This document shows positions 11,480 through 22,664 of a stretch of 64,000 bases of DNA, one piece after another (within the stretch, counting starts at the first letter, position 1; every line of letters begins with the position of its first letter). Location: the NCBI GenBank assembly GCA_028023455.1, contig JAQFVV010000043.1, positions 1-64,000 of the forward strand, read 5' to 3'. Below the pieces are notes generated by a model. It saw nothing but the letters and a program-made list of their open reading frames with translations, was not told where the DNA came from and ran no database searches. A program made the position numbers and the translations under genes. This DNA comes from Epiperipatus broadwayi. Its lineage: Eukaryota; Onychophora; Udeonychophora; Euonychophora; Peripatidae.

Positions 11480-12400
11480 AGCTTTAATGTGGAAAGCTTA
11501 TTTTCGAATGTATTCTGCAATGGAGTGTGGTTTATTGTAAGACAAAGATTAAATGATGATAATATGTTACAAGCCAGAACAAATTTTCTATTGAGAAGAT
11601 AATCGAACTCTTTCATCACAGTAACATACTTTCAATATAACACTATTCTTTTGACTAAATCAAGGCATGACTATGGTTTTATCACTGTCACCGCTGATTA
11701 GCAATATCATGGCTATAAATGCTACTCCTCTAAAGTCTGGCTTTGCTATGTGGATGATAAATTCATTATTGTCCATATGGTAAAGCACTTATAAAACTTG
11801 TCTGATGCCCTTCAATTAATTTCATAATAGAATCAGAATGAATAATAATTAACATTCTTAAATGTTCTTGTGATAAAAACTTACTCATGGCAGAAGCACA
11901 AAACATGGAAGGGATCAGAGAAAAAAAGATTTATCTAGAATAAATTCTCATGAAGAATGGTTATCCATAAGCTATCATTAATAAAGCCTTATATAGGCAA
12001 TAAAAAGAAACTTCAAAAGAAAATATAGGTACTGTAATATATCCATATATGCCAGGGATAGCAGACCAAATAAAGAAAATCGGCAATCAATATAATATCT
12101 AAGCAGCATTCCAGAGCTATAGAGAAATCTATGAGTAATTCTAATCTTTATAAAACCTAAACTTGAAATGCTGAAAAACAAAACTGCGTCTGCAAAATCC
12201 CATGTGACTGCAGAAGAAATTATAATGGCGATCAGTCGTCCATTGAAGAGCAATTAAAAGAACACATTGTGGTTATTAGAAATGGGAAAAAAACTAAATA
12301 TATTTAATGTGGCAGACTATGTGTGTATCAATGAGCATATGTTTATTTGGAGAAAACTAAAATAGTAGTCAGAAAGAAGAAAAACACAAAGAAGAAAATA
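11480..12400 (+). mobile_element. Penelope-like retroelement, decayed, plus strand
   Basis: Broken plus-strand frames contain SLFSNV near 11.5 kb, then VRQRLNDDNMLQARTNFLLR, a TYFQYN block, SLSPLISNIMAI (family MGSPLSPxIANIYM), WLCYVDDKFIIVH with the catalytic YVDD intact near 11.74 kb, and FLNVLVIK (family FLDVLVIR). Near 12.24 kb an endonuclease segment reads QLKEHIVVIRNGKKTK. The N-terminal third present in the minus-strand copy is missing, so this copy is truncated at its 5' end. Several in-frame stops make it non-functional. Confidence 0.78.
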
Positions 12401-12499
12401 TAATCCCGTAAGTCAATATAGTCTGACAATTTATAATATCTGGAAATTCCTCATTAACTTTGCCCTTCAGAAAAAATGAGGAAATCGGGAGAAATCATC

Positions 12500-12770
12500 G
12501 TAGATAAGTATATGGAAATTTCTACTGACTGTTATCTCTTTGATAGAATAGCTTAGGTGATTAGAGCATTGCCTTAAATTTAAAGTTTGTGAATCTAAAC
12601 TTCCTCCATTTTAATTCTTTTGCTGGTATTGTCACTGGTTAGGCCAGCAACACCTGAAAAGGAGAGGTGAATTCAACCACTCTAAGTATTGTGTTATATA
12701 TTAGTCTTTGTACTACTAATAACAGTTGAATATATTTGAAAAATGTAAATCAAGTTTGAAATTTTTTTAA
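12500..12770 (+). repeat. tRNA-like repeat copy 3
   Basis: Plus-strand copy with GCTTAGGTGATTAGAGCATT (A-box-like), GTGAATCTAAACTTCC (decayed B-box) and TCACTGGTTAGGCCAGCAAC. Its end matches copies 1 and 2 inverted (AACAGTTGAATATATTTGAA). It follows directly on the endonuclease end of the plus-strand Penelope-like element. Confidence 0.6.
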
Positions 12771-13269
12771 ACATTTAAGAATTAATATTATATTATAGAA
12801 ATAGACCTTTATGTAATTATATATTACATTCTTTTTGCTATTGATTTTTTAGAGGAACAATCTAGTATAGTTTGGTATATATATGATGATTTCACCAATC
12901 AATATATGTATATACAAACTACACCAAAAAAAAATTATTGAAGATGCATAAATATTTTGTCTTTTATCATTGCTTTTGTTAAGATTATATAAACCATTCC
13001 AGGAAACACCAATATATCCATATATATATCATATGCTGATCTTTATGCTAGTTTATTTGGCATTTTATTTATTTGCAGCAAACCTTTTGTTTTCAGTAGT
13101 TTCAATACTTTGTATAATTGTAATTCTCTACTATATTCTATTATTTTTCTAATGAAATCAATCAATATTACTTTTTTTTTTTAAAGCGTTCTTGAGATCT
13201 TTATTACATTTGTTTTAAATTTAATTTAATCACATTTAGGAAAATGAAAAATACATCAATTGGTCTTAT

Positions 13270-14100
13270 ATCAAATTAAATGAGAATTTTATCTTGCTTC
13301 ATAATATCAAACACATCTGAATTTTATACAATAAATCAGGTTTTATATAGTCATCACCAACCAATTCTTTTACAAATTCCTAAGTGATTGACTGCTTCAT
13401 AGAGCTCATGTTCAATCATTTTTATGTGTTATTTTTCAAACCATTTCAGTAGTATGATTTTGAGGATCAGTTACAACTCTAATTCTTCTGTGATACAGTT
13501 TTTACTTAATGAAAGCTCAGACAAAAAAAAAATAATTTAAGGATATTAAATCAGGCAGATGTTTATTATTGAGGTATTTACAGCCATGCAGATATGCAGA
13601 AAAAATGGGTTATTAAGATAATCCTGAATTAATTGTTGTGTAATGGCATGGTACTTGATGACTATAGCGTTAAGAATATTAAAATAATGAAATTGAAGTT
13701 TGAAAAGTTGTAGGAATATTTTAAAGCAAAGAATTCCCGCAGTTGTGGTCTCTGACAGTTGTGGTCTCTGACAAAAAAAGGAATCTCCTTAAATCTTTGA
13801 TGTATCCCTATCCAATAATTTCAATTGGGTGTTTAGTCCGAAACAAAAAGAAAACATTAATAAAAATCACGCAAAGCGACGTGAATTATGTGTAATGGTA
13901 TCACTACCACATTAAAAAAAAAAAAATCTTTGATTTCAATGAAATAAATAAGCAATTTCGAAACACCACATATATTAAGTATTAATAAAAAAATTATAAT
14001 TTAATAAAATCCAAAAAACAGATCACTTACGAAACTTAGTACATGAAAGTTTTTAAGGATTTATAAGATATATATATATTGTAATGAAAAGAAAATAGAA
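13270..14100 (-). pseudogene. Decayed mariner/Tc1-like (DDE) transposase
   Basis: On the minus strand near 13.55 kb the segment HLPDLISLNYFFFV corresponds to the SPDLTPLDYFLWG motif near the third catalytic Asp of mariner-type transposases. It is followed by KLYHRRIRVVTDPQNHTTEM, like the KVYxxRPxTxxxLxxRI tail. Upstream (near 13.65 kb) YHAITQQLIQDYLN resembles the QDxAxxHxAxxxxxxL helix. Stops and frameshifts are abundant and the catalytic Asp is changed to Asn. Boundaries are rough; no terminal inverted repeats were found. Confidence 0.45.
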
Positions 14101-14790
14101 GAAAAGAGGAATTGGGAAAATGGTGAAAGTATAGATGGGTGGCTGTGTGGAATTGTATATTTTATTTCCAATTGCCACATACTGATCATTTTATGTGACA
14201 AAATATGAATAAACATATATGTCACTTTAGGGCCATCATTTATTTATGTACTGGCACAAAAAAGTTATCATGAATTCAGTCTCCATTAATAATTAGGATG
14301 ATGATCAAACCACTTATTCTAATTTTTTAAAGATTATATTGGACAATTTTAAAAGAAACGCTAATTATATTTCCTGATCGTCATCATTTTCAACTATCTG
14401 TAGAAGTTGAAATGAGTTGCATCATATAGTAGCTTCGTATATAGTCTGAATATATCAAATAGATTCCCTTTATGGGAGACTGCAAATTTAATTCCTTTTT
14501 TTAATAATATATTTTCCATACTAGAAATCATAAGGATACTGAGAAAAATAAGTTATTGAATTAATTACATAATGGAAATGATAAGGACAACACAGACATT
14601 GAATTTATTTTTTAAGTAATAAAAATAATAATAAAATAATTATTCATGATTATATACATAATAAAAATAAATTTTCCAAACTGATATGCTAGAAAAGTAT
14701 TGTATTGGCCTACTATCTTCAAATAAAATCAGAAAATATCAATATCTAACTCTCAGCTCTCCTTAACTAACCATATATCTCGGTCATTAA
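14101..14790 (+). other. Intron, no feature seen
   Basis: AT-rich intron without recognisable coding or repeat structure. Confidence 0.4.
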
Positions 14791-14881
14791 AACAGGCAAA
14801 ACTCTCCATACAGTAGTGCCACTCAGTGCAAGCCAGAAGGCTTGTGCATAAAATCTCTATCTAGTGCCTACTCATCGAATA

Positions 14882-14923
14882 TCCCCAGACTAGTTTCTGG
14901 CTTGTGGCCTTCGTCAGTGAGGA
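14882..14923 (-). ncRNA. Hammerhead-ribozyme-like motif (family R1)
   Basis: Minus strand: stem I strand TCCTCA (14918-14923) is followed by CTGACGA (14911-14917), a short stem II GGC/GCC with loop CACAA, GAAA, and a two-base-pair stem III ACTAGT whose last bases with the next C form the GTC cleavage triplet (C at 14888). TGGGGA (14882-14887) then pairs with stem I, including one G-U. The only departure from a canonical core is an A-A mismatch at the 10.1-11.1 position next to stem II. Confidence 0.65.
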
Positions 14924-15601
14924 GCTTTGGATGTGAGAGCATTGCACCTAGATCTTAGGATTTAATGCAACCCTCCAGCAGCCACCTTTTATCACTATTT
15001 AACTACAAAACTATGAGCAATAAAATTGGAAAACACAATAATATTTTTAATCCAAGCTCATTAGTTTATATAGTCGTATAGGTCTGAACTCAGTTCAGTA
15101 CCCATCCATTTTGGTGTCTTTGCTCCTTTAATAACCATAGCCACCACTATCCTATTATGCAGGATTGGTGTTAAACCACTAAACATCACATGATCACCGT
15201 TTCTTATGCTTGCTCATAACTGTTATTAAAACAGGCAAAACTCTCCATACCGTAGTGCCACTCAGTGCAAGCCAGAGTAATCAATGGATGCCAGAAGGCT
15301 TGTGTATAAAATCTCTATCTAGTGCATACTCATCCAATATCCCCAGACTAGTTTCCGGCTTGTGGCCCTGGTCAATGAGGAGCTTTGGATCTGAGAGCAC
15401 TGCACCTAGATCTTAGGATCTAATTCAACCCTGCAGCAGCCACCTTTTATCATTATATAAGCTAATGAGTTTGGATTGAAAATATTATTGTGTTTTCCAA
15501 TTTTATTCTCATAGTTTTGTAGTTAAATAGTGATAAAAGGTGGCTGCTGGAGGGTTGCATTAGATTCTAAGATCTAGGTGCAGTGCTCTCAGATCCAACT
15601 C

Positions 15602-15643
15602 TCCTTACTGATGAAGGCCACAAACCAGAAACTAGTCTGGGGA
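15602..15643 (+). ncRNA. Hammerhead-ribozyme-like motif (family R1)
   Basis: CTGATGA at 15608-15614, GAAA, ACTAGT and the GTC triplet ending at 15637 are intact. Stem I TCCTTA (15602-15607) pairs with TGGGGA (15638-15643) through two G-U pairs. One stem II pair is broken (C-A). Confidence 0.6.
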
Positions 15644-15810
15644 TATTGGATGAGTAGGCACTAGATAGGGATTTTATGCACAAGCCTTCGGGCATCCATT
15701 GATTACTCTGATTGGCACAAGTTTCAATGAGGTAACGCAACTTTTGAGCAAGAACACTCCTACCAAGACATCATTCCAAGTTATGCTTCACATCTTCAAA
15801 CTATTAGTTG

Positions 15811-16092
15811 TTAACTCCCAGGCATGGCATTACTGTGTTTGGCAATGTGGATAATTCCTTGTGACTGCTTTAACACATGCTTTTGAAGGTCATATTCATA
15901 GAGAAGTTTCCCACCATGATTAGGATTAAAATTACTGTTAAAACCTACCGAGTCGTGTGACGTCTGTTTCTCTTCTTTTTCTCCAGCTTTGCGGCAAATT
16001 ATGATGAAGATAACTGAATGTGAATCAATTTGATAATGTTTCTGGGAAAGAATCTTAATCATGTCCGTCTGATTGAAGGTAAATCTTTTCAA
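15811..16092 (-). other. Unrecognised 93-codon ORF, probably not a gene
   Basis: The minus-strand frame runs from ATG at 16092 to a stop at 15811. It contains YEYDLQKHVLKQSQGIIHI, reminiscent of a C2H2 zinc-finger half (hydrophobic, then KHV and a following His), but the cysteines are absent. Base composition is somewhat less AT-rich than its neighbours. It could be a decayed zinc-finger fragment from a transposon or chance. Confidence 0.15.
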
Positions 16093-18383
16093 GTGGAAAA
16101 ATCTGAAAAATTATATTACTCTTTAGTTCTTTATGTAGTCTTTCTGAGTCTAATAAAAACAATCTTTCCTGGTCTACACTCTTACTTATCGATTACAAAA
16201 TTTTAATTAAATATTTTTTTTAAAAAAACTAGCATGCATTTTTTATAATGTACTAAATATAAAATGATTTTTTCTTAAAAATCTTTTTAAAAAAAAGATA
16301 CAGACCAAATTTTTTACATATATTGATAAGTTCTTGAATTTTATACTTTTATTTTTCTTAAATATGGGCTTTCTATCTAAAAATATAGAAATTTTATATA
16401 TCCCCAATTTAAAGAAATAAAAAATTGTCTTAGTATTGCATACCCTAGGATTTTATATAATGACTCTATATCTTAAATATTGTAGCTTTCACATATAACA
16501 TTACAAATATTTAGCAGTTTACAGAATTGTTATATTTACAAATGGTAAAACCATATCACCTGTAAGGTAACTTTTGGTTTGATTATAATTTGGGTATTAA
16601 TTTCTTAACAAATAAAGTTTTAATTTACTTTGAACGTTACTGAATTTCTGCATTTAGGAATACATTGTTGCATGAGCTGATATAATTATGCACCTTATCT
16701 GATATTTTGAAGCTCTCTATAGCTAATTATATCCTTTTTGTCACCATCTTTCAATTTCTTTTACTTCAATAAAACTCCCAGTCTAATCCCATTTTTCAAT
16801 TATCAAATACCTGCATTATATAAAACTTCAAATACTGTACAATTATTTAACTATTCTTTTCTGTTGAACTACAAAACACAATTAAAAGCTTGTTCAGCCA
16901 TTTCAAGTCTTATTTTAATTTTTTATTCAAATATCACCATTTCACTGTTATTCAAACAACTCCACAAATATTTAAAGGCAATAACTTTATCTTACTATTA
17001 CTTTTAATCTTTCTTTTTATTTTTAATTATCATCATTCCTTTATTTCTATTTGTATTTTTATTTTATTTTAAATATTTTGTAAATTTTCTTATCATACCT
17101 AATACTCTATTGACTCTATTAAGTTCATCCTCATTAACAGCATGCACATTGAATTTGCCCCCGTATAGAGAAAAAAAGCATTAGACATTACTGCTTTGGA
17201 GTGTTAGCAGTTTCAAATTTTATAAAATTACACGATTAAGTAATAATCGAGAATTGCAAATTTAAAATATAGTGTAAGCTTTTTATGGTAATGGGGTCTT
17301 CAGACATTTGTCTACAGACTTTGGGAAGTATTTTAAAGACATGGGTTATTCAGCATAACAGGATTATGTGATGCACAGATATTTATGGTAGTGTAAACGG
17401 AAGAATACTTTGTACCACCGTTTATTAGTAATTATGGATTCAATGCAATGAAAGATCCAATGATCAGATAATGAATTGTCCATTGTTTCACTATATAATT
17501 TTATCCTTAATTTTTAAGAATCTTATTATGATTTACTAACCAGTTGATACCAGAAAAATCATTTAATACCTTAACCACTAATTTATGGTTGAGTCTAGAG
17601 CTAAAAATCCTCAGATTGAAGCCATGATTTCAGGTGCTTAATGTCTTAAATGAGCAACCATTCAATCATTTATTACGTTTAGTAAAGATAAGTTCTGAAA
17701 TAATGTGAGATTTGTATAGTAACTGGACAAAATAGACAATTTAGATTCATAACTTCATCTAAAACTTTGAGATGGTTAGGTTAAATGATGTAAAAAAGAA
17801 TAAGAAGTCCGAGCTTGAATGCCACTACATGTCTATCAGTTGTTTCTCTTTAAATGATGGCTAAATTAATCAGAAATCCGCATGGGAGCCTGGAGACACA
17901 GCTTATATTGCCATTTAGATAATCATTGCCTATTCACTACTTTTATGAAACTAATAAAGTAAAGCCAATGCTAATAACATATAATGTATACTTGAAGAAA
18001 ATAAGTATATAGTTTATTTTAGTGGCAGAGTTATCGTAGTTGTTTACAAGTTATTGTATGAAGCTATATAGATGTAAGTAGTGGGTAATTTTATTTATTT
18101 TTTAATCATATTCTTCCGATTATTGTCTTTTCTGAATTGCTATTTTTTATTTGATATTCTATACATTAAAAAGTATTATCTTCACTATTAAATACTTAAT
18201 TTTATCTTTGATTATATTTTTTACTTTTTAAAATTATTATAATTTTATTTTATATCTTTCTTTGTATACATAATTTTTTTTTTTGTTGAATTTTTAATAT
18301 TGGTATTTGTGTTATAATAGTCACACAAAGTAGATAATTTAGATTCATAACAATATTTTCATGATTTATTTTTTTGTTTGCAG
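16093..18383 (+). other. Intron, no feature seen
   Basis: AT-rich intron up to the exon B acceptor. Some T-rich low-complexity stretches (16.7-17.1 kb) give spurious hydrophobic ORFs. Nothing else recognised. Confidence 0.4.
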
Positions 18384-18545
18384 TGGAAAATTCGAAAAGC
18401 TATAGCATTCTCTATACACGAGCTGGCTGTGATTCTTGGAGAAGATATTACTTCTAGGGATCTGGTACCAGTTTTCAATGAATTTTTTAAAGATTTGGAT
18501 GAGGTCAGAATTGGAGTTCTTAAACATTTGGCCGATTTTATTTCT
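18384..18545 (+). CDS. PPP4R1: PPP4R1 exon B (54 codons)
   Basis: The exon encodes WKIRKAIAFSIHELAVILG followed by an acidic linker and DLDEVRIGVLKHL, the most recognisable stretch of PPP4R1. The HEAT signature (hydrophobic helix A, then D..VR in helix B) is clear. It follows TTTGTTTGCAG and ends at a consensus GTAAGT donor after codon TCT; both ends are phase 0. It lies about 14.5 kb downstream of exon A, and that intron holds two Penelope-like elements and a hammerhead-type tandem repeat. The preceding exon ends in DMQ and this one starts with W, reproducing the DMQWK junction known in the family. Confidence 0.9.
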
Positions 18546-18624
18546 GTAAGTAATGTTTTATTTTTATGTATTTTATTTAAATTGTAAAAAAACTATAATG
18601 TTTTTATAAGATTTGAAATACCAG

Positions 18625-18945
18625 ACACTCTTATACCTGGAGCCTAATTGTAAATATAGGGGATTTGAACACAGACTTTCAAGCCCCTTCTCTATCCACA
18701 CTATCTCATACTACTGATACACATGACCACACACATGCAGAAAAGATAAATAATCACGAATATACATATTTCATGCTAAACCAGCATTCATCAATTGAGC
18801 ACTGATTATATATATGTATGGGAGATGGTAATCTGGAACAACTGATGAGTGCTGGTTTAGCACAAAATCCGTGTTGGTGATTATTTATCTTTTCTGCATG
18901 TGTGTGGTCATGTGTATCAGTAGTATGAGATAGAGTAGATAATGT
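18625..18945. repeat. Family H2 repeat, inverted pair with decayed hammerhead motifs
   Basis: Long inverted arms: CTCATACTACTGATACACATG (about 18705) pairs with CATGTGTATCAGTAGTATGAG (about 18930), with CATGCAGAAAAGATAAATAATCA inside. The right arm has CTGATGA at 18842-18848, stem II GTGCT/AGCAC, then AAAA where GAAA is required. The left arm, read on the minus strand, has TTGATGA and an intact GAAA. Each arm therefore has one inactivating core change. Confidence 0.7.
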
Positions 18946-19133
18946 TTTTATAAATAATTTTACATGTTGTAAATCAAAAAAATATTTCTTTGTTCTGGTT
19001 TATTATTATATTTCTATTGTGATCCTCAGGAAATGCAATCATTTTGAGAGAATTTATGATAATTTTTAGAAGCATAAAATGGATTTTTTTTCCCTTCAAT
19101 ATTTAAATTATTTAAAAACATTTTTTAGGAACT

Positions 19134-19380
19134 GCATCTTATCTCAATAGGATGGAGTTGCCACAGACCGATGGATATATAAATAGACAATACATATCCA
19201 ATGGCAGGTTTAGACCAATGGGCAATAATGCTCAGTGAATCCAGTTTTCATTATGGAAGAGAGAATTTGACTATAAATAGTCAGTCCAGTTGGGGGAGAG
19301 AACAACAATTTGCTGACAGACCTGAATGGCAATACACATGTTGTCCGCTATATGAGTAAAGCTGTGAAGTAAGTTCATGT
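19134..19380 (+). repeat. LTR-like fragment with TATA-type promoter (family L)
   Basis: GGCAATAATGCTCAGTGAATCC, then CTATAAATAGTCAG at 19271-19284 and GGGGGAGAGA. The same order of motifs, including the identical TATA block, occurs at 26.8 kb. The pattern suggests an LTR or pseudo-LTR promoter region; boundaries were not found. Confidence 0.35.
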
Positions 19381-21099
19381 CAGAATTGCAAAAAGACATT
19401 GAGTGGTCACAAAATAGAATACTAAATCATTTATTTAATCAGACTTTTCTACACATAAAAATAAAAATTTGTAAAAGCAATAATGACAAGTAGTGAAATA
19501 AATTACTATAGCTTCTCTTCAGAAAAAGGGTATTGGCTATTTGAAGACAACTTTAAAGTAGCCTGGATACTTATGATAAAGTAGTTGTCACAAGATTTTT
19601 ATTTTGGTTCAAAAATATTTGCTACTTATTGAGAAGTTTAAGAGACTTCTGTAATGTTTAGTCAAAATAAATAGCAATGAATGAAAATTGTCTGATTGTT
19701 TTTTGACCGTTCTTACAAAGGAAAGCTATTAACATTATCTTTTGTAAGTAAAAGTCCTATATACTGCTAAACTTATATATATATATATATTTATCAGTCA
19801 CTAAAATATTTTTCTAAATAATATGTCTTATATTACTTTTTTATAAATCTCATATACACTTATGCAAATTTTTATATAATTCCTCCTTTATTTTTCTAAC
19901 AGTTTTTCTGTCCTGCAGTCTTCATCAAAGTTTCAACGTTTAATAATCATATAACCATTATTTTATATACATATAAAAATATATATTTTACATTATTATT
20001 CATAATCATATTTTATTTTTAACTCTATACCTTTACTTCTCTTATTTCCTAATTATTATTTTCTTATTATTTCTACATTATTCTTTAATACATCTCTATC
20101 ATTTTTTTATTTTATTTTAATATCTATTAATCTAATTTATTTTCTTCCTTCCTATTATTTGTCTATTCTTTTGTTAATAATTTTTATTTATTCCTATTTC
20201 TATCTTTATTAATTATTCTGATTTTTGATTGACTTATTCATTTTACTCACCTTTATATAATCTTTTTACATTTATAACTGATTCTTTTTTTAAATTCTTT
20301 AGCCTCTTTTTCATATACTCCTTTAATGTAACTCCCTCTATTATCAATTTCTTTAACTTTTTATCCTATTCTTTAAACTTTTTATTTTTACAAAACTTTA
20401 TATATATTTATTTTTCTATTATTACTAAGAATAGTGTATATATGAGGAGATGTATAAAAAAGTAATATATATATGAAGAAATGCAAAAAAAAAAAAAAAG
20501 TGAAGGAGAAGAAATAAGAATAAATAGTCTTTTTGATTAAAGTGTGGTTTAGTTTATATATCATATAAGATTTCTTCTAACCATTATATTTGATAACAAA
20601 TTGATTTATAACATAATTAAGATGCTTTCACATTTACTTCAACTCTAGCTATAATGAAATGGGAATTAAATGATCACTTACATCAAATATTGTAAATTGC
20701 AGGAAGAAGCTAATTTAAGTTTTTTTTTTTCAATATAAAATGTATAACTATTTTACAAAGCTTGAGGAAGATTTAAATACGAAATGACTAACTCAATTTT
20801 TATATGAATTTTGGCAAATAATAATCACTTATTTTTTTATATTACATACAAGTATATAGCTAAAATAATAATGGTTTTTATTTTTTCCAAATTTAACAGA
20901 TATACTTAACAACTTTTTATATGTCAGCTGAAGCTAATAACATTTCTGGTATCTTTAGTCATTGCAAATCTGGGTAATTCTTTTAAAGTTATATTTAACT
21001 TGTAATTAACTGATAAAGTATAATTTTAAAATCTTTATTGTTGATGAGATACTTCTTAAATTTGTTTTTTGTTGTTGTTACTATTTCTGGACTATGAAC
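19381..21099 (+). other. Intron, mostly low-complexity
   Basis: AT-rich. At 19908-19945 a fragment related to foldback family F1 is visible (CTGTCCTGCAGTCTTCATCA). The rest (19.95-20.5 kb) is a T-rich low-complexity tract. No gene seen. Confidence 0.4.
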
Positions 21100-21430
21100 T
21101 GATATTTACAGAATCCTCTCGCTAAAAGAATCTCTACAAAGTAAACAATTTCCAATTATAAGAATGTCAGTATTTCTCACCCACTCTATCTGGAATGTGA
21201 GATGCAAATTAGTATTCACAAATCCTCCACCAGACCCAAACAGTCTATTCATTTCTCTCTTAAACAAAATCAAAAATAAAGACATGATCCTTTCCTCCAA
21301 ATTTTTATTTGAAGAAACCTGGAATCTATTCCAAATTCCAAAGCCCAATACATTTCCAAATAGCTTATGACAACAATCTATAAACCACAGGATTTATTCC
21401 ATACCCTGGATTAATATTTTCATAAATCAT
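21100..21430 (+). pseudogene. Possible LINE C-terminal fragment
   Basis: A 68-codon plus-strand frame (21164-21370) reads THSIWNVRCKLVFTNPPPDP, then SLFISLLNKIKNKDMILSSK. The pattern W..R..lvF.....p.sl...l...I is like the zinc-binding tail that follows reverse transcriptase in some LINE ORF2 proteins. It is short and unsupported by upstream catalytic motifs, so identity is tentative. Composition is distinctly less AT-biased than the surroundings. Confidence 0.25.
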
Positions 21431-21954
21431 CGACTACCAACCCAGTAGTGACATTATAGACTTATTTTGTCAATGTACTATAAAAAATTAATGTATTAAA
21501 AAACCAATATTCTCCCTAAATAAAATTCTTTTAAAACTAAAAATGTTAATTTAAAAAATAAAAGGCATGACAAATATTTTTAAAAGGTATAATGTTTGAA
21601 TTTGGCACATACGAGCTGACATTTTGTCTTTGGGATTTAATTAATCTAATAATAAGAAATTCTTCTTAATTATAATTAATTTGTTTCAAATAAAAAGCAT
21701 GAATAATGATTTAGTGAATAACAGGCATTAAATTTCCCCAGAAACATTAATAATAATAATTAATTAACATCGGATCACAATAAAATTGCATTACTTTGCT
21801 ACTATATGTTAATATATCTCTAGTTTAATAAATGATTAGTAATAATCATTACGTGTTTATCAAAAAGTTGATAACGTAAAAGTTGGGAGTGGAGTAAATT
21901 GACACTTGAAAAAATGAGACAATTTGCTCTACATAAATACTCTTCATGTAATAA

Positions 21955-22045
21955 AGATATATATGAGAGATGATGACCTGGCCCAACTGATGAGTGCTGG
22001 TTCAGCACGAAATGCATCTTGGGGGTTATTTGTTTTTTATTGAAT
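21955..22045 (+). repeat. Family H2 fragment with intact hammerhead core
   Basis: A short fragment of the H2 repeat (GAGATGATGACCTGGCCCAA through GGGGGTTATTTG) matching the other copies at 18.8 and 49.2 kb. The flanks are ordinary intron. Confidence 0.6.
21982..22023 (+). ncRNA. Type-I hammerhead ribozyme motif with minimal stem III
   Basis: Stem I strand CCCAA (21982-21986) precedes the canonical CTGATGA (21987-21993). Stem II is GTGCT (21994-21998)/AGCAC (22004-22008) with loop GGTTC. GAA follows at 22009-22011. Stem III is A-U plus U-A (22012-22013 with 22016-22017) with a two-base loop. The cleavage triplet ATC ends at 22018, and TTGGG (22019-22023) pairs perfectly with stem I. Every conserved core position is present. 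Cleavage would fall between 22018 and 22019. Hammerheads with such tiny stem III are known from Penelope-like elements and retrozymes, where they often act as dimers. Confidence 0.7.
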
Positions 22046-22664
22046 CTTTATTTATATGAAATTATTTATGAAATAAAAAAGAATGGAGAAATATGGAAGT
22101 TGTCTAATCTATAAAAAAAATATATAATGTACACGTGATGTATTATTGTAAATCATTGTATTCTACATATATTTATTTAAAAATGTAAAAAAAAAAAACT
22201 TTATGGAAATTCATGTTTTGTTTGATATGATTTTTATTTTAAAAAAAAAAATGTTATTTGTTTTTTTTTTTGTTTTTGCATGTTATTCTGAGATATAATT
22301 TTTTTTGTATTGGATATATATTTTTATTTCACGATATAATTTAGAGGCACAAAGTGGATTTATTTTTAATTATTTCTTCAAGTTGTATTGAAACCTTTCA
22401 TAATTTTTTCTCGAATCATATTTTCACCATTTCCTTAATTTTTTTTATGATTTTAATTATATCCTCATTATTATCAAATGGCAGCCAACATCCATATTCC
22501 ATTTCTTTTTTTTTTTGTTACAACATTTAAATTCTGAATAATATAGTATTTTTTAAAAATTAGATCATGGTATTGCCATGTTATAATTGATAATATGACA
22601 CCAACATGCAAATGCATAATTTTTGTCATCGTTTTTCTCAGACTAATAAAAATTGGTTATCCTA
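22046..22664 (+). other. Intron, no feature seen
   Basis: Poly-A/T-rich intron; nothing recognised. Confidence 0.4.

Larger units (their letters stand above)
14792..15725. repeat. Family R1 tandem dimer plus inverted third copy, hammerhead-bearing
   Basis: Two units in the same orientation begin AACAGGCAAAACTCTCCATA (14.80 and 15.23 kb); the distance between equivalent hammerhead positions is 458 bp. The first unit also contains the spacer ending ATCACATGATCACC. From about 15450 the sequence turns around: 15455-15725 is an inverted copy of the 14.85-15.08 kb region. Hammerhead cores are on the minus strand at 14882-14923 (intact) and 15335-15380 (decayed, TTGACCA for CTGACGA), and on the plus strand at 15602-15643 (core intact). 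Confidence 0.75.

Noticed and set aside
16738-17072. Hydrophobic ORFs rich in Phe, Ile and Leu
   Set aside because: Products of T-rich low-complexity intron sequence; the same holds for 20229-20465, 31881-32123 and similar frames.
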